Source of the DNA: Notospermus geniculatus
Lineage: Eukaryota; Nemertea; Pilidiophora; Heteronemertea; Lineidae
NCBI GenBank assembly: GCA_002633025.1
Contig: NMRB01000468.1
Location: forward strand, 177,177 to 241,176
Length of the DNA stretch: 64,000 nucleotides
Direction: 5' to 3'
Part shown: in pieces, positions 52,331-62,818 of the stretch
How positions within the stretch are numbered: the stretch's first letter is position 1
Layout of the letters: every line of letters begins with the position of its first letter
Position numbers and translations under genes: made by a program
Notes under the pieces: model-generated
The model's input: only the letters and a program-made list of their open reading frames with translations
Told to the model about the DNA's origin: nothing
Database searches by the model: none

Positions 52331-54440
52331 CTTACATGTAGCTTTGGTCAATGCTGTGAAGGCTACCTCTCAGTGGGACTGCAGCCTCAGCCAGTTAGCT
52401 GGTTCCATTTTATGGTCATCTTCACACAAATAATGATTAGATCAATTACCGAATAATGAAGTCCTCACAGAAATTTCTTTACAAGAAGCATTCTTTTCAA
52501 TTCCAAGAGCAGGTGGCCTCCTCCATTACGGGGCCCCAATTACCCACCGCGGCGACGACAAACTATGATTGGTCATGTTACCAACCTGCCTGATCACATG
52601 CTAAATTAGAACTGTCAAGGATGGAAGTTGTTCAGATCCCGCACTTCTCGTTAAAGGCGTGATACCAAACGTCCTGATCTAATCTTCGTCGTCATTATCC
52701 CGATGTCCTGCTTCAATCATGGCGGCAACAATGACCTACGTGAAAAGGCAATCGGGTTATTAAGTCCGGTCCGGCAAGACACTATTAGCAGACGTTACGT
52801 TTGCATTCCGTTGCTGGCAACGTCAGCACGAAGCAAATTACGACGTGAAACCCGCTGAAGAATGCGCGAACGATTGTTCAGTTGTCATATCTAAATTATG
52901 GATAGGACCTTGTGCCGACTCTTGGGACTGCGCTGTCCCAGATGCCCCCACTTTGGAACGAAACCAATGGTTCAGAGAATTAATTTGGATCTTTCTGATT
53001 TGCAGCAGTTGTTGCATATGAAAGATGGAATTGCCGAGGGCACGATTGCGATGTGACTAGCGTTAATTCCCACCCCAGGGGGATGAGGAATCAATCGGTC
53101 AAAACACGATCAGATAACTAACGAAGAATCATAATCATTCCGCCATTGTTTGCAAATCACAAAACGCCACGGAGACCTGGACCGTCATCCACGGGGAAAA
53201 CTTCAAATGTCGGTTTCGTTCAGGTTTGGTGATGTCTATTGATGAATGAACCAGGGGAGGGAAATATCACGACTGTGCTGCTCTGATTTGATCATCATAA
53301 TTTGCGAAGTCCCTCGAAACTGATGTTAGATGAGGGTGAAATTCCCCTGGCAAATTTACCGACGGTGTTCATCAACGATGACAAACTCTAAATTGATTGA
53401 TATACAGGGGCGGCATATTTCTTATCTTTGGGAGAATGTTCATAAACCCCACTGTGATCTGTATCATTGTTTGAGCGATGAGCGCAGAATCGGAAAGTCA
53501 ACGCTCAACTCCCAGAAGCCTTCACCGAAATCAATTACCCAGACTTCTTAACCAAACGACGCACGCCTGGAAAAACCGGGCGAGTTAAGACGGTAGTAAG
53601 GTTTTCGTCTTCGTCCAATGAGATAATAATTACAGACCATCAGCGGCAATGACATTGCAATGGAAACGAACACGGTGTTGAGTTAAAAGATGACGACGGC
53701 ATTCTGCGAGCGACGTCGCCGTAATTAGAGACCATCATCGCGGAAGTTCACAAGAAATTGCCCCATTCAAGAGATAGTTAAGACAATTCAGGAAGTAGTT
53801 AAGAGGATTCGGGTCTTTGATATGATCAATCATGATTACCCATCAGCCACCTGGATTGCCCTAATCGAGACATGACGAATGTCGCGTTGTTAAAACTATA
53901 CGGACATTTAAACGTAAATCGGTTTTGAGGTGGTGTTTGAACGACAAGAGACAAATGTTCTTAGATCAGGTGTAATGGGGGTCAGGAATGTGATACACAG
54001 GCAAAATGTTCAGGTTTGGTTTGGTGAGGAGTTTTGCTGCCAAAAATGAACAAAGGCGTGAGGGTGGGGATCGTTTTTTGAGGAACAAGGAATCCGGCTT
54101 ACGAAAGTGTGGCTGAAGTCCACCCCGCACATACAGCCCTTAGTATTCTATTGGAAGTAGGCCTAGAATGAAGAGGGAGCTCTCAGAAACTGGTCGCCAA
54201 GAATGGGAAAGCCCAGTGTGGGTCATTCCTTCAGGGAAGAGATTCTTTTTCTCTTAGTTGTTCAGCAACCTTCATAACAAAATAACAACCAATATGGTCC
54301 TAATTCCAATCTCTGAATAACTAGTCACTGTAGACAACTGTTCTAACCATTTCAAACGTGAATATCATGAAAAACTAACTCAATATGATTACATGTATTC
54401 AACAGATGGAGATCTGGCACAAAATGGTTTGAAAACATGA
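52331..54440. other. Longest low-repeat block; possible regulatory DNA
   Basis: About 2.1 kb with no SINE, MITE or satellite and no supported gene. It includes CATTGTTTGCAAAT (53144-53157), a SOX-like site directly joined to an octamer-like site, and several TAAT-type homeodomain words. In an intron of a developmental regulator such a repeat-free block may be conserved noncoding DNA, but that is inference from position and emptiness only. Confidence 0.35.
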
Positions 54441-54443
54441 TAA

Positions 54444-54813
54444 GGCCAGACCCAAAAATATGTCTGTTTGCTGTAACCCTACCCTGCCCTAACAGCTTGG
54501 GTAGGTAGGTAGGCATATATTTTTATTTTTTTTAGTTGGAGGTGGAAAAAAATTAGCAATTTCCGCAAAATAAAATAAAAATATACTGGTGTTTAAAAAC
54601 AATGTCTTTCGGGGTTTATGACGCATTGGCATTCAGTTTTGAAGTGTAAAAAGTTTTAGGTCGGCATACTTCGTCATTGCCGGTCGGCAAATCGGGCCCT
54701 TTGGGGCATAAAAAAAACATATTGGCTATTACCCCTGTAAAAAGTTTTGGGTCGGTACCTTTTACGTAGGGTCGGTCGGGTTACGGCAAACAGACATATT
54801 TTTGGGTCTGGCC
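54444..54813. mobile_element. PIF/Harbinger-like MITE, GGCCAGACCC ends
   Basis: The left end GGCCAGACCCAAAAATATG then TCTGTTTGCTGTAACCC; the right end is the inverse with one mismatch. TAA lies on both sides (54441-54443 and 54814-54816). Inside there are repeated GTTTTGGGTCGG / GTTTTAGGTCGG words. 370 bp, non-coding. Confidence 0.9.
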
Positions 54814-54816
54814 TAA

Positions 54817-55439
54817 AGCGTACTTTTTTATAAAAATATTAATCAGCGAATTTACCGCGGGATCGATTTTGTCACATCGCACATCTTGTCACAGATGTAG
54901 AAGAATGCCGTGATGTGAACGTCATCATAAGCACTTGTCTCATTCAGTAACACCTGTGACGGCGGCCATTATCCGTGTTTGGTGAAAAGATCACATTCCT
55001 ATTGTTATCAGCTCATATCAGAAATCATTTAGTACCACATGTGCCTAGTTTATGTCTATAGCAACTGATGGGTCCATTCAAGTGGAGACTATTTTGTAAA
55101 TATACATCATTTTCAGGATAGAATTTTCTCACAGATGGGTTTGTCAATTACAGAATGTTCGTCACTTCACAATGGTCTGGTTGCAATGGAATTTTTTGAC
55201 GCCTGACAGGTATCAGGCATGATGTCAGGCATGATAACACTATTCTCAATGATAAATGGTACATCGACTTTTTTTGGAAGTCAAGCTGCTATGAAAGAGA
55301 TGTCACTTTCAGTTTGAAATCATTAATATTCTGAAATCGACACAATTGAATGGTTTTGCCACATCAGCAGTCTGGGAATCAGTGGAGGGTCTCCTCTTCC
55401 ACAAGTTAATATTAAGAGAGAAACCTTCCTCAACAACAA
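54817..55439. other. No gene seen
   Basis: Unique AT-rich sequence with a short TATCAGGCATGA repeat near 55212. Confidence 0.4.
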
Positions 55440-55910
55440 CAACCCGGATTCACACCCGAACCTGATTCCAATGCTTTTGTTCACATCAGAACCTGATTCC
55501 AATGCATTTGGACTCCAATTCTTTTCTTCACATCGGAACCCAATTCCAATGCTTTTGTTCACATCCAAACCTGATTCCAATGCTTTTGTTCACATCAGAA
55601 CCTGATTCCAATGCTTTTGTTCACACTGGACCATGATTCCAATGCTTTTATTCACACTGGACCCTGATCCCCATGCTTTTGTTCACAATGAATCTGACTC
55701 CAATGGTTTTGTTCACATTGAAACCTGATTCCAATGCTTTTTTCACATCAGAACCTGATTCCGATGCTTTATTCACATCAGAACCTGATTCCGATGCTTT
55801 TTTCACATCAGAACCTGATTCCGATGCTTTATTCACATCAGAACCTGATTCTGAAGTATTCACATCACAACCTAATACCAATGCTTTTGTTCACATCAGA
55901 ACCTGATTCT
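55440..55910. repeat. About 30-bp minisatellite, left part
   Basis: Units of CACATCAGAACCTGATTCC then AATGCTTTTGTT, 28-31 bp, about 15 copies with variants (CCGATGC, CACTGGACC). One diverged unit (AGAACCTGATTCTGATGC) lies at 56846-56870 on the far side of the inserted palindromic segment. The open frames in both strands (for example SEPDSDAFFT repeats) are by-products. Confidence 0.92.
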
Positions 55911-56735
55911 TTACAATCCGAAACTCTAGAACAGTCTGAGCTGAAACCCAAATGTAGATTAGAAGTATCCCATCCAAACAGGACGTGACAGCAATTAAGG
56001 AAAGAATACAAGCCCCAAAAAGTGGTTGCTCAACCTAACAGAAATGTAATTAGTGAATGCAAGGCTTGAATAGGCTGCAAGGAAGGGTGTATAATATAGC
56101 TTGGAGGAATTAAACTAACAGTATAATTATACTAACAGTACAATAACCCCAAGACTATAGTAAGAGTAATTTATATTAAACAAATGTATGAGGAAGTGAT
56201 AAAAAATTAGGCCTAGAAAAAGAAATGAAGAAAGAGATAATAAGAAATGAAGGGGCAACAGTAAAGAAAGGAAGCTTAGGTGAACAGCACCTACAAAACC
56301 TGACCAACGAAAATTTAGAAACAGACCAAATTTTCGTTGGTCAGGTTTTGTAGGTGCTGTTCACCTAAGCTTCCTTTCTTTACTGTTGCCCCTTCATTTC
56401 TTATTATCTCTTTCTTCATTTCTTTTTCTAGGCCTAATTTTTTATCACTTCCTCATACATTTGTTTAATATAAATTACTCTTACTATAGTCTTGGGGTTA
56501 TTGTACTGTTAGTATAATTATACTGTTAGTTTAATTCCTCCAAGCTATATTATACACCCTTCCTTGCAGCCTATTCAAGCCTTGCATTCACTAATTACAT
56601 TTCTGTTAGGTTGAGCAACCACTTTTTGGGGCTTGTATTCTTTCCTTAATTGCTGTCACGTCCTGTTTGGATGGGATACTTCTAATCTACATTTGGGTTT
56701 CAGCTCAGACTGTTCTAGAGTTTCGGATTGTAAAG
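55909..56735. repeat. Large perfect inverted repeat, 408-bp arms, 11-bp spacer
   Basis: The left arm 55909-56316 and right arm 56328-56735 are reverse complements with no net indel and no mismatch that I could find. The spacer is AGAAACAGACC. TAGGCCTA occurs once in each arm. The arms are AT-rich and non-coding. See the findings for the possible insertion boundaries. Confidence 0.95.
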
Positions 56736-56845
56736 TTCCAGCCTGAAGAAGACCCCGGTTGGGGTCGAAAATTCGCAAACACTCTGGAAATTGCCTTTTC
56801 ATTTATCATATATTGTGTGTCAATTTTTGTGCTTTTCTCCTCTTT
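55911..56845 (+). mobile_element. Probable retroelement insertion carrying the palindrome
   Basis: AGAACCTGATTCT flanks both sides (55898-55910 and 56846-56858), which can be read as a 13-bp target duplication within the minisatellite. The insert consists of the two palindrome arms followed by the CTGAAGA-stem-GAAA repeat and a T-rich end. Penelope-like elements are known for inverted 5' copies and for hammerhead motifs, so that class is a candidate. A chance match of minisatellite units could also explain the flanks. Confidence 0.45.
56741..56845 (+). repeat. Dispersed CTGAAGA-stem-GAAA repeat at the palindrome edge
   Basis: CTGAAGA (56743-56749), one A, GACCCC, loop GGTT, GGGGTC, then GAAA (56767-56770). 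The core and six-pair stem are intact. The sequence after GAAA (ATTCGCAAACACTCTGG) differs from the 26112 copy, which has TCTGCAAAATTCGGAG. Confidence 0.75.
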
Positions 56846-56870
56846 AGAACCTGATTCTGATGCATTTCAA

Positions 56871-57093
56871 GTCTCTACTTATAATGCAGGGGTTAAAAGC
56901 CCTGACAATCTCCGTCATAATTCTCAAAGCTAATGGAGCGATCCCCAGTCAGTTCCTGTAGCAAAGAGATCTGACATTGACATTGGCATGAAGTATCACA
57001 GTATCCATGTAACAGTGAGATGGGTTGTGCCTAGTGTCAGGGCTGATGCTACAGGGTGCTGATAAAGTTATCAAGCCCACCTGGCACCACCTA
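56871..57093. other. No gene seen
   Basis: Unique sequence. Confidence 0.4.
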
Positions 57094-57235
57094 TAGAGGC
57101 TATGCACTGACGTCATCAATGGGTATATGACGCCACGCTGGATGGAACTGCGCAGCCAAAGACCGTCACATGCGCTGCGCAGTTCCATCCAACATGGCGT
57201 CACGCTGGCTGATGACGTCACGTGCATAGCCTCTA
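57094..57235. mobile_element. MITE, 142 bp, about 64-bp inverted ends, TA duplication
   Basis: The left arm TAGAGGCTATGCACTGACG then TCATCAATGG and GATGGAACTGCGCAGC; the right arm is the inverse (GCTGCGCAGTTCCATCC, GATGACGTCACGTGCATAGC, CTCTA). TA lies on both sides (57092-57093, 57236-57237). Almost the whole element is a hairpin. Confidence 0.9.
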
Positions 57236-57286
57236 TACCCCAAATTCTTGGGGTTGTTGCTTTTGTCCCTTTTACTCTCTCTACAG

Positions 57287-57309
57287 NNNNNNNNNNNNNN
57301 NNNNNNNNN
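57287..57309. other. Assembly gap (23 N)
   Basis: A short run of N with no obvious duplicated flanks. Confidence 0.98.
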
Positions 57310-57439
57310 CTGGGGACCTGTTCTCAGCGTTGGGCATATCTATGATGTCAATGTCTTATTGGACCTACCTTTACAGATGACGACAAACTTGAACTTACCT
57401 GAAAATACAGAGAGATAAACAAATTTACACTTTGATGCA

Positions 57440-57550
57440 CTAGAGAAGTATTGAGCTCTCTACCACATGAAGAGTGGGGCCTATTGAGGGAGGGAGGTGA
57501 ACCAGGGACCTCAAAGGTGAGAGGCCACAAGCCGGTGTTTCAATAGACCC
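57440..57550 (-). mobile_element. tRNA-derived SINE, family E fragment
   Basis: CTCTCTACCACATGAAGAGT and GAACCAGGGACCTCAAAGGT then GAGAGGCC match 11296-11440 in order and orientation. Confidence 0.6.
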
Positions 57551-57554
57551 TGTA

Positions 57555-57759
57555 ACTCCAAAAGAGTGCAGCACCTTACAGGTCCAGCGTCATGATGTCC
57601 CGCACGTCATTTCTGAACGCCATGACATGACTCAAAGTTGTTTCAGCGATCATGACGTCGGGAAACAATTTGATTTTTTTTGTCTCATGTCAAGACATCA
57701 TGAAATGACGTGCGGGACATCATGATGCTGCCCTGTCAGGTGCTGCACTCTTTTGGAGT
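57555..57759. mobile_element. MITE, 205 bp, about 57-bp inverted ends
   Basis: The left end ACTCCAAAAGAGTGCAGCACC is the inverse of the right end. Next come CATGATGTCCCGCACGTCAT and its inverse ATGACGTGCGGGACATCATG. The arms are well matched, indicating a recent insertion. Confidence 0.9.
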
Positions 57760-58221
57760 GATATCATCTATTGCACCCACTCTGACACTCTAGGGAGGTG
57801 CATGATCAAGTCACCAGATGTGACCGACTAGGCCTACCAGTCTCAAATGATCAGACAATAAATTAACGTATTCCACATATAAAGTGGTGATAAACGACCA
57901 CACAATTCTCATATGAATTGTCCAAGAGCTAATAAAACTCACACCATTTGTTTGAAAATGTTCTCCCGATCAATGATAAACCTGCTGACACTTCTGTCCA
58001 TTCTCTCTGAACATGAAAGCGGCACAGGTACATCCTATAAAATACATCTGACATCATTTTTTTCACACAGACAATTAAAATTTGCAGCTATTAAAATTTG
58101 TCACCACACTTCCACGAAGTGAATTCAAGTTCTGTAATTTTTTAAAAAATATATCAATAGCATAACTAGGTGAAGCATCAATAGCTGTCAAATCATACAA
58201 TGTACAGTATATGTAGGCCTA
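57760..58221. other. No gene seen
   Basis: AT-rich unique sequence. TAGGCCTA occurs at 57829 and 58213. Confidence 0.4.
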
Positions 58222-58486
58222 CAGTACAGGCCACAATTGACATCCCTACGGCTTCGCGCAAGTTACTCGTAAGTTACGTGTAACTTACGCGTAACTCACG
58301 GCTTTGGTTTCGCGTAACTCACTGCGTAACTCGCCAAAATCGCGTAACTCGCCTCGTAAATCACTGCGTAGCTAGCAAAATTCGCGTAACTCACCTCGTA
58401 AGTTACACGTAACATAGGTCATGAGTTGTTGCGTAAGTTACGCTTAACTTACGCGAATTTCGGGATGTCAATTGTGACCTGTACTG
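58222..58486. mobile_element. Tc1/mariner-like MITE with internal CGTAACTC repeats
   Basis: The left end CAGTACAGGCCACAATTGAC then ATCCC and the right end (GGGATGTCAATTGTGACC then TGTACTG) are inverses with one mismatch, with TA on both sides (58220-58221, 58487-58488). The interior is a degenerate array of GCGTAACTCGC and CGTAAGTTACG words in both orientations, much richer in CpG than its surroundings. Confidence 0.92.
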
Positions 58487-58526
58487 TATCTATACCATTT
58501 CCACAACAAATCAACATCTTTAGAGG

Positions 58527-58900
58527 AGCCACAGTGGTCTAGTCACTCATGTTTCTGGCTAGGTACTCATTAGGTCCCAGGTTCAAATCCCACTGTTGGC
58601 GTGCGACTCTGGGCAGGTCTCTGCCTACAGAACGGAGCACAATTGACCTACATACCTTTATGAGCACAAGTCACGCGGAAGGTACGCTCCAATTCATTGC
58701 GTATGGTACAGGTACGTCACGCGTGTCTTCCGCGCACGATACGCGAATGAAGTAATATGTCGGTCGATCGGGCAACTGTGCAGAGTACTTCACCTTGCCC
58801 CACTCCACCCAGGTGTATAAATGGGGGTACTGGTCAGAATGATCAGAGTTAGCACTGCATTGAATGAGCAGCTTCTCTGAGTTCTGGTTTTAGAGTGTAA
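58527..58900 (+). mobile_element. tRNA-derived SINE, family C, copy 2, with an insertion
   Basis: The head is CAGTGGTCTAGTCACTC (A box) and CCCAGGTTCAAATCCCAC (B box), then GACTCTGGGCAGGTCTC. About 150 bp of unrelated CpG-rich sequence follows (about 58629-58785), and then the body resumes with CCACCCAGGTGTATAAATGG and GTACTGGTCAG. Comparison with 29150-29300 shows the break. Confidence 0.75.
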
Positions 58901-59938
58901 AGGCAGGTGGTAACAACTACCGCTGTTGATATCAGACTATGAACGCAAACAAATTTAACTTTTTACTTTTCTCCATGATTCCACTGCAGATGTCGTCATC
59001 CTCTTTTTTTTCAGAGATTGTGACCAATTTCATCTCTACCAAATTCTCCCCATTCAAAGTCATCACCGTAATTATCTTACTAGTATGAAAGGACTGATCT
59101 TACTACAAAAAGACCCCTTACAATAGCCACTCAACCTTCAGGAACTTCATCGTTTATTTAGACGTCCATTGCCCCAGCAACGGAACCTTCCCCGCCGAGT
59201 CCGCATGTTGATTTCATCCAGAAGAGAAAGACGTTTACAACCTTATGAAATGACCGTCTCACAACCAGGATATTCATTATTTATTCAAACGCTTCACAAC
59301 ATCCACCATTCAACATTTATTTATAATATTCTCCCAATAATTCCATCTTTGTATGAAGATACGCACGCACGAGTCACCAGACAATGATTCCATTTTTGTT
59401 CTGTCTTAATCTGTGATAATTGCCTTTTGAATGTTTTGCCGATGCACGCGGACAAGAGCCTCACTTTGGTTTGTTACGCTCAAGTGAGTTTGTATCGCGA
59501 GTCTCGTAAGAAAAACACATCATTTTGATATTTTTGCGTTTTGTGTACGAGACTCGCTCAAAACAGAGGATTACTTCAGGCATCAATGGCAACGCTTCCA
59601 TTTTGACATAAATAACAGCATCATGATCTGCATTATCAGTTCTGCACAGGTGATTTTCAATACAAAATATCAAACACTATTACAACTTGGCTGAGTATTT
59701 AACACAGGTACGGATTAAAAGAAATTTTTTATAGACTTCTTTTTTATGAAACGCTGAATCCATTCATTTTTTGACCATGTTATCAAAACATGATTTTTAT
59801 ACAAAAGGTTGGCTGAAATAAAACAGGAATGAGAAAATCTGCTTCAGGAATCAATGGAAGACATTACTACCATTAGAGGCCACCACCAGTTAGCGGTCCT
59901 CAGACGGTCATGGAATTTGAAGTCAATTTGGCATCTAA
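58901..59938. other. No gene seen
   Basis: AT-rich unique sequence. The short open frames at 59169-59387 and 59461-59673 are unremarkable. GCGAGTCTCGTA near 59498 and ACGAGACTCGC near 59547 form a short inverted pair. Confidence 0.4.
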
Positions 59939-60096
59939 AGCCGCCCATACACATTCAATATTATTGCACAACATGAGGACCAAAATGGGCAATATTGTTG
60001 CCAATCTTTCTTCCACAGTGACCCCTCATGCCAGAAACACATGCCCCTATTTTGGGTCCCATATTGTGCAATAATATTGATTGTGTATGGTCCGCT
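59939..60096. mobile_element. PIF/Harbinger-like MITE (CCCATACAC family), copy 3
   Basis: The left end AGCCGCCCATACACATTC and right end TGTGTATGGTCCGCT pair. TAA lies on both sides (59936-59938 and 60097-60099), the cleanest target duplication of the three copies. The inner arms are AATATTATTGCACAA / TTGTGCAATAATATT. Confidence 0.92.
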
Positions 60097-60119
60097 TAAG
60101 TGTCCTCTTCAGTGTCTAT

Positions 60120-60440
60120 TCATTCAATCAAACAGTTTGATTGGTCAATGTGAACATCCTAATCATCATTCATCACCACAAACACTCTGATTGGTTCACC
60201 GACTCCAACCAGCATTTTGAATGGTCCACATTTCATACTATTACTACTGGACATTTGATTGGTTCATTTATTGCAGTGGTAAACACATTGATTGGTCTAT
60301 TCAAAGAGGAATGCTGATTGGTCCATTCATCTCAACAAACTTTCTGATTGGTCAATTCATTCAATGTGAGAAGTTCTATGATTGGTTAGATTTGACCATC
60401 AGACATGCGAACCAATCAGGAATGACTGCATGTCAACATG
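60120..60440 (+). repeat. Degenerate TGATTGGTC array (CCAAT boxes)
   Basis: At least eight ATTGG words, mostly within (C/T)TGATTGGTC or TTGATTGGTTCAT, spaced about 30-60 bp over 300 bp, plus two forward CCAATC words near the end. Units are too diverged for a simple tandem repeat. ATTGG is the reverse of the CCAAT box bound by NF-Y. Confidence 0.75.
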
Positions 60441-60543
60441 AAATGGTCCATGGACCATGTGCTCACTGGGTTGGACATAATAGTCTTATGACAGAGGGAG
60501 GTACATATCAGTTATGAGGAATCTGGGTCAAGTCATTCCCAGG

Positions 60544-60818
60544 TAGGACTTTGATGATTTTTGGGTTATGCCACCTGGCGGCCATATTGGATGTCCGATC
60601 GGGCTGGAACTTCACATGCACATAAAGGTCATCTGCAGGGGGCCACATAGCACATTGGAGCACTTTGGGCCAAATCGTTCCTGAGTTACAGCACTTTGAT
60701 TATTTTCGGGTTACGCCACCTGGCGGCCATATTGGATGTCCGATCAGGCCGAAACTTCACATGGACATAAAGGTCATCTGCAGGGGGCCACATAGCACAT
60801 TGGGGTGCTTTGGGTCAA
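60544..60818 (+). repeat. Two tandem copies of a 148-bp block
   Basis: GCCACCTGGCGGCCATATTG, GATGTCCGATC-GG, CATAAAGGTCATCTGCAGGG and CACATAGCACATTGG appear twice in order. The ACCTGGCGGCCA word resembles the palindromic GCCACCTGGTGGCC of the CTCACC-edged elements. Confidence 0.85.
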
Positions 60819-60890
60819 NAAGTTCTATGATTGGTTAGATTTGACCATCAGACATGCGAACCAATCAGGAACGACTGCATGTCAACAAAA
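60819..60890. repeat. Single N followed by a repeat of 60371-60441
   Basis: After the N at 60819 the sequence AAGTTCTATGATTGGTTAGA through CGACTGCATGTCAAC repeats 60371-60441 with one substitution. This is probably an assembly join. Confidence 0.85.
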
Positions 60891-62266
60891 TGAAGTAAAT
60901 GGGGTCTGTATAAAACACATACCCTGCCGGGTTTAAGGGTATGAGAGGTAATGTAACGGGTCGGTATAAAATGAGGAATCCATCTGATGAGAAATGGAAA
61001 GTTAATAGGGTCATAATAAAACTAGGAATCCAGTCGAGACACTTGAAACAAATCACAGACTGATTAATGGTGATTCTGCCGGGGCGATTTACGCTCCCAA
61101 ATTAGACGATCCAATAAACCAAATTGGTTGATGTGCCATCATAATAGAGACAGACGTTGCTATTTATTCACGCTAATTGCCATGTCTTAGCACATCTTAG
61201 CGTGGCAATCAACGCTAACGTCCCAGTGAATTATGGGACTTAGTCTAAGCATCTTGTATTGTCTCCGAGATAACGACCGGAAAATTTTTTGGCGCATATC
61301 TGTAAGACGGTTATTGATTGGTCGGTTTGAATAAGTACGGCGACCTCAACGAGGAAGCCATGATTAGGAGATAAATTGCTTATTATATCCCTGTATAAAT
61401 ATTTCACTATCCCATAATCATATTTACCGAGCTTTCTAAAGATGATATTAGCAGAAGTCAGCGCGTTATTCGCGTCGGAACACGATGTCGTCAGCGGGTG
61501 TGGTTTCCCACGATTCGTTGACATGCAACCCTGACATCAAAACATCGCCGTATCAGTTTGAATTAATATCTTCGTATGTTACCAAGACGACGGAGGTATG
61601 AAGTGGTGAGCGGAAAGGAATTAATTGCAGCTTAAAGAATGCATGATGCTGTCTTTGTCTTTTGTGGCGAATCGGAGAGGAGATTGCTACAAGAACATGA
61701 CGCGTAAGTGCAACGTCGAGTGGCCAACTAAAATGCCCTTAGGTTCACGATTCTGATCTTTGTAAAGGTAATCAGACAACAATTAATTTATTTTTCCAAA
61801 TCGTTTTTCCTCAAAAGCGTTAAATAACCTCAGTGATCGTCTTCAAATTGCTCCATCGTTAGCGGAACAAAAAATTGCATTCTTGAGAATGGCAAGTGTT
61901 TCAAAATTATTCAATGATTAGTTTGAATAATGCCGTTTGCTTCAGGATGGACCCTCCAGATGATTTTTAATGACCACTAAACTGGGCAGAAGTCACCATT
62001 AAAATGGTCCTTTTTGTGTGAGTGCCATGGTATTAGTCTTCTTCAAGACCTCACGCTTGGTGGAGAGCGACGCCGGGACGTGACATTTGACAATGTCACG
62101 ATTCAAGTGATGCGAAAGACCAGAGTACCTCCGAGCAGAAAAAAAGAATTTATTCCCATCTGATTCTGATTTTGAGCACCTCTTCTCATCACCATAATGG
62201 TTGTAGCCGAGAGGTTTGTCTTCAAATGTGATCATATTCCAAAAGGTTTTTGATGTTAATGGCCCT
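60891..62266. other. Low-repeat block, no gene seen
   Basis: Unique sequence. The minus-strand frames at 61240-61524 (94 codons) and 61999-62397 (132 codons) have no recognisable motif, and the second overlaps a MITE. Confidence 0.4.
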
Positions 62267-62318
62267 CTGAGGAGGACCTTAACATGCGAGTCCAGGAGGA
62301 CCTTAACATGCGAGTCCA
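62267..62318 (+). repeat. 24-bp direct repeat, two copies
   Basis: GAGGACCTTAACATGCGAGTCC occurs twice in tandem. Confidence 0.9.
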
Positions 62319-62368
62319 TCTCGAAGAACTTCCCCAAGATTGTGTTCTTGTATTGTAAAATATTAGTA

Positions 62369-62543
62369 CAGTGCACCCTTGCTCTTACGAACCTCACGAA
62401 CTACCGGATATTGGGACAAACCCAACGTCTGGCTCCCAAAATTTCATGACATGTATGTAAATCCTGCTCGCTATTACGAACTCCGCATTAGTACGAACTT
62501 AACCCTTGGACCCCTAAGGGTTCGTAATACTGAGGGAGGACTG
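62369..62543. mobile_element. pogo/Tigger-like MITE
   Basis: The left end CAGTGCACCCTTGCTCTTAC then GAACC and the right end reversed CAGTCCTCCCTCAGTATTAC then GAACCC pair, with TA on both sides (62367-62368, 62544-62545). CAGT...CTCGCTATTACGAAC-type ends are typical of pogo/Tigger elements of the Tc1/mariner superfamily. Internal CTATTACGAACTCCG repeats the motif. Non-coding. Confidence 0.85.
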
Positions 62544-62564
62544 TATTAGATTTTTTTGTCAAGC

Positions 62565-62818
62565 CCCAAGTCAAAGCATTTTTGGCCCTAGTAAGTATGG
62601 AAGAGGCCACCTCAAGCTACTCATTTCCTCACTTGGATGGAGTCTTTTACCGGCTACTTAGTGCCCTTGTAAAGGTCCGAGGTACAAAGCATGGCTCACT
62701 GTCCCTTGTGACAGATGCAAAGAGCCAGGGATGATAAATGCCATCGGGGCCAGGCTGGACTCAAACCCGGGACTTGCTACTTGCTGGACATGAAAACCAC
62801 TAGGCCATAAGGAATCCT
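62565..62818 (-). mobile_element. SINE family A, near full length
   Basis: In inverse: GTCAAGCCCCAAGTCAAAGC, TTTTTGGCCCTAGTAAGTA, CTCAAGCTACTCATTTCCTC, GAGCCAGGGATGATAAATGC, GGACTCAAACCCGGGACTTG (B box) and CCACTAGGCCATAAGG (A box). Both boxes are recognisable. Confidence 0.85.
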
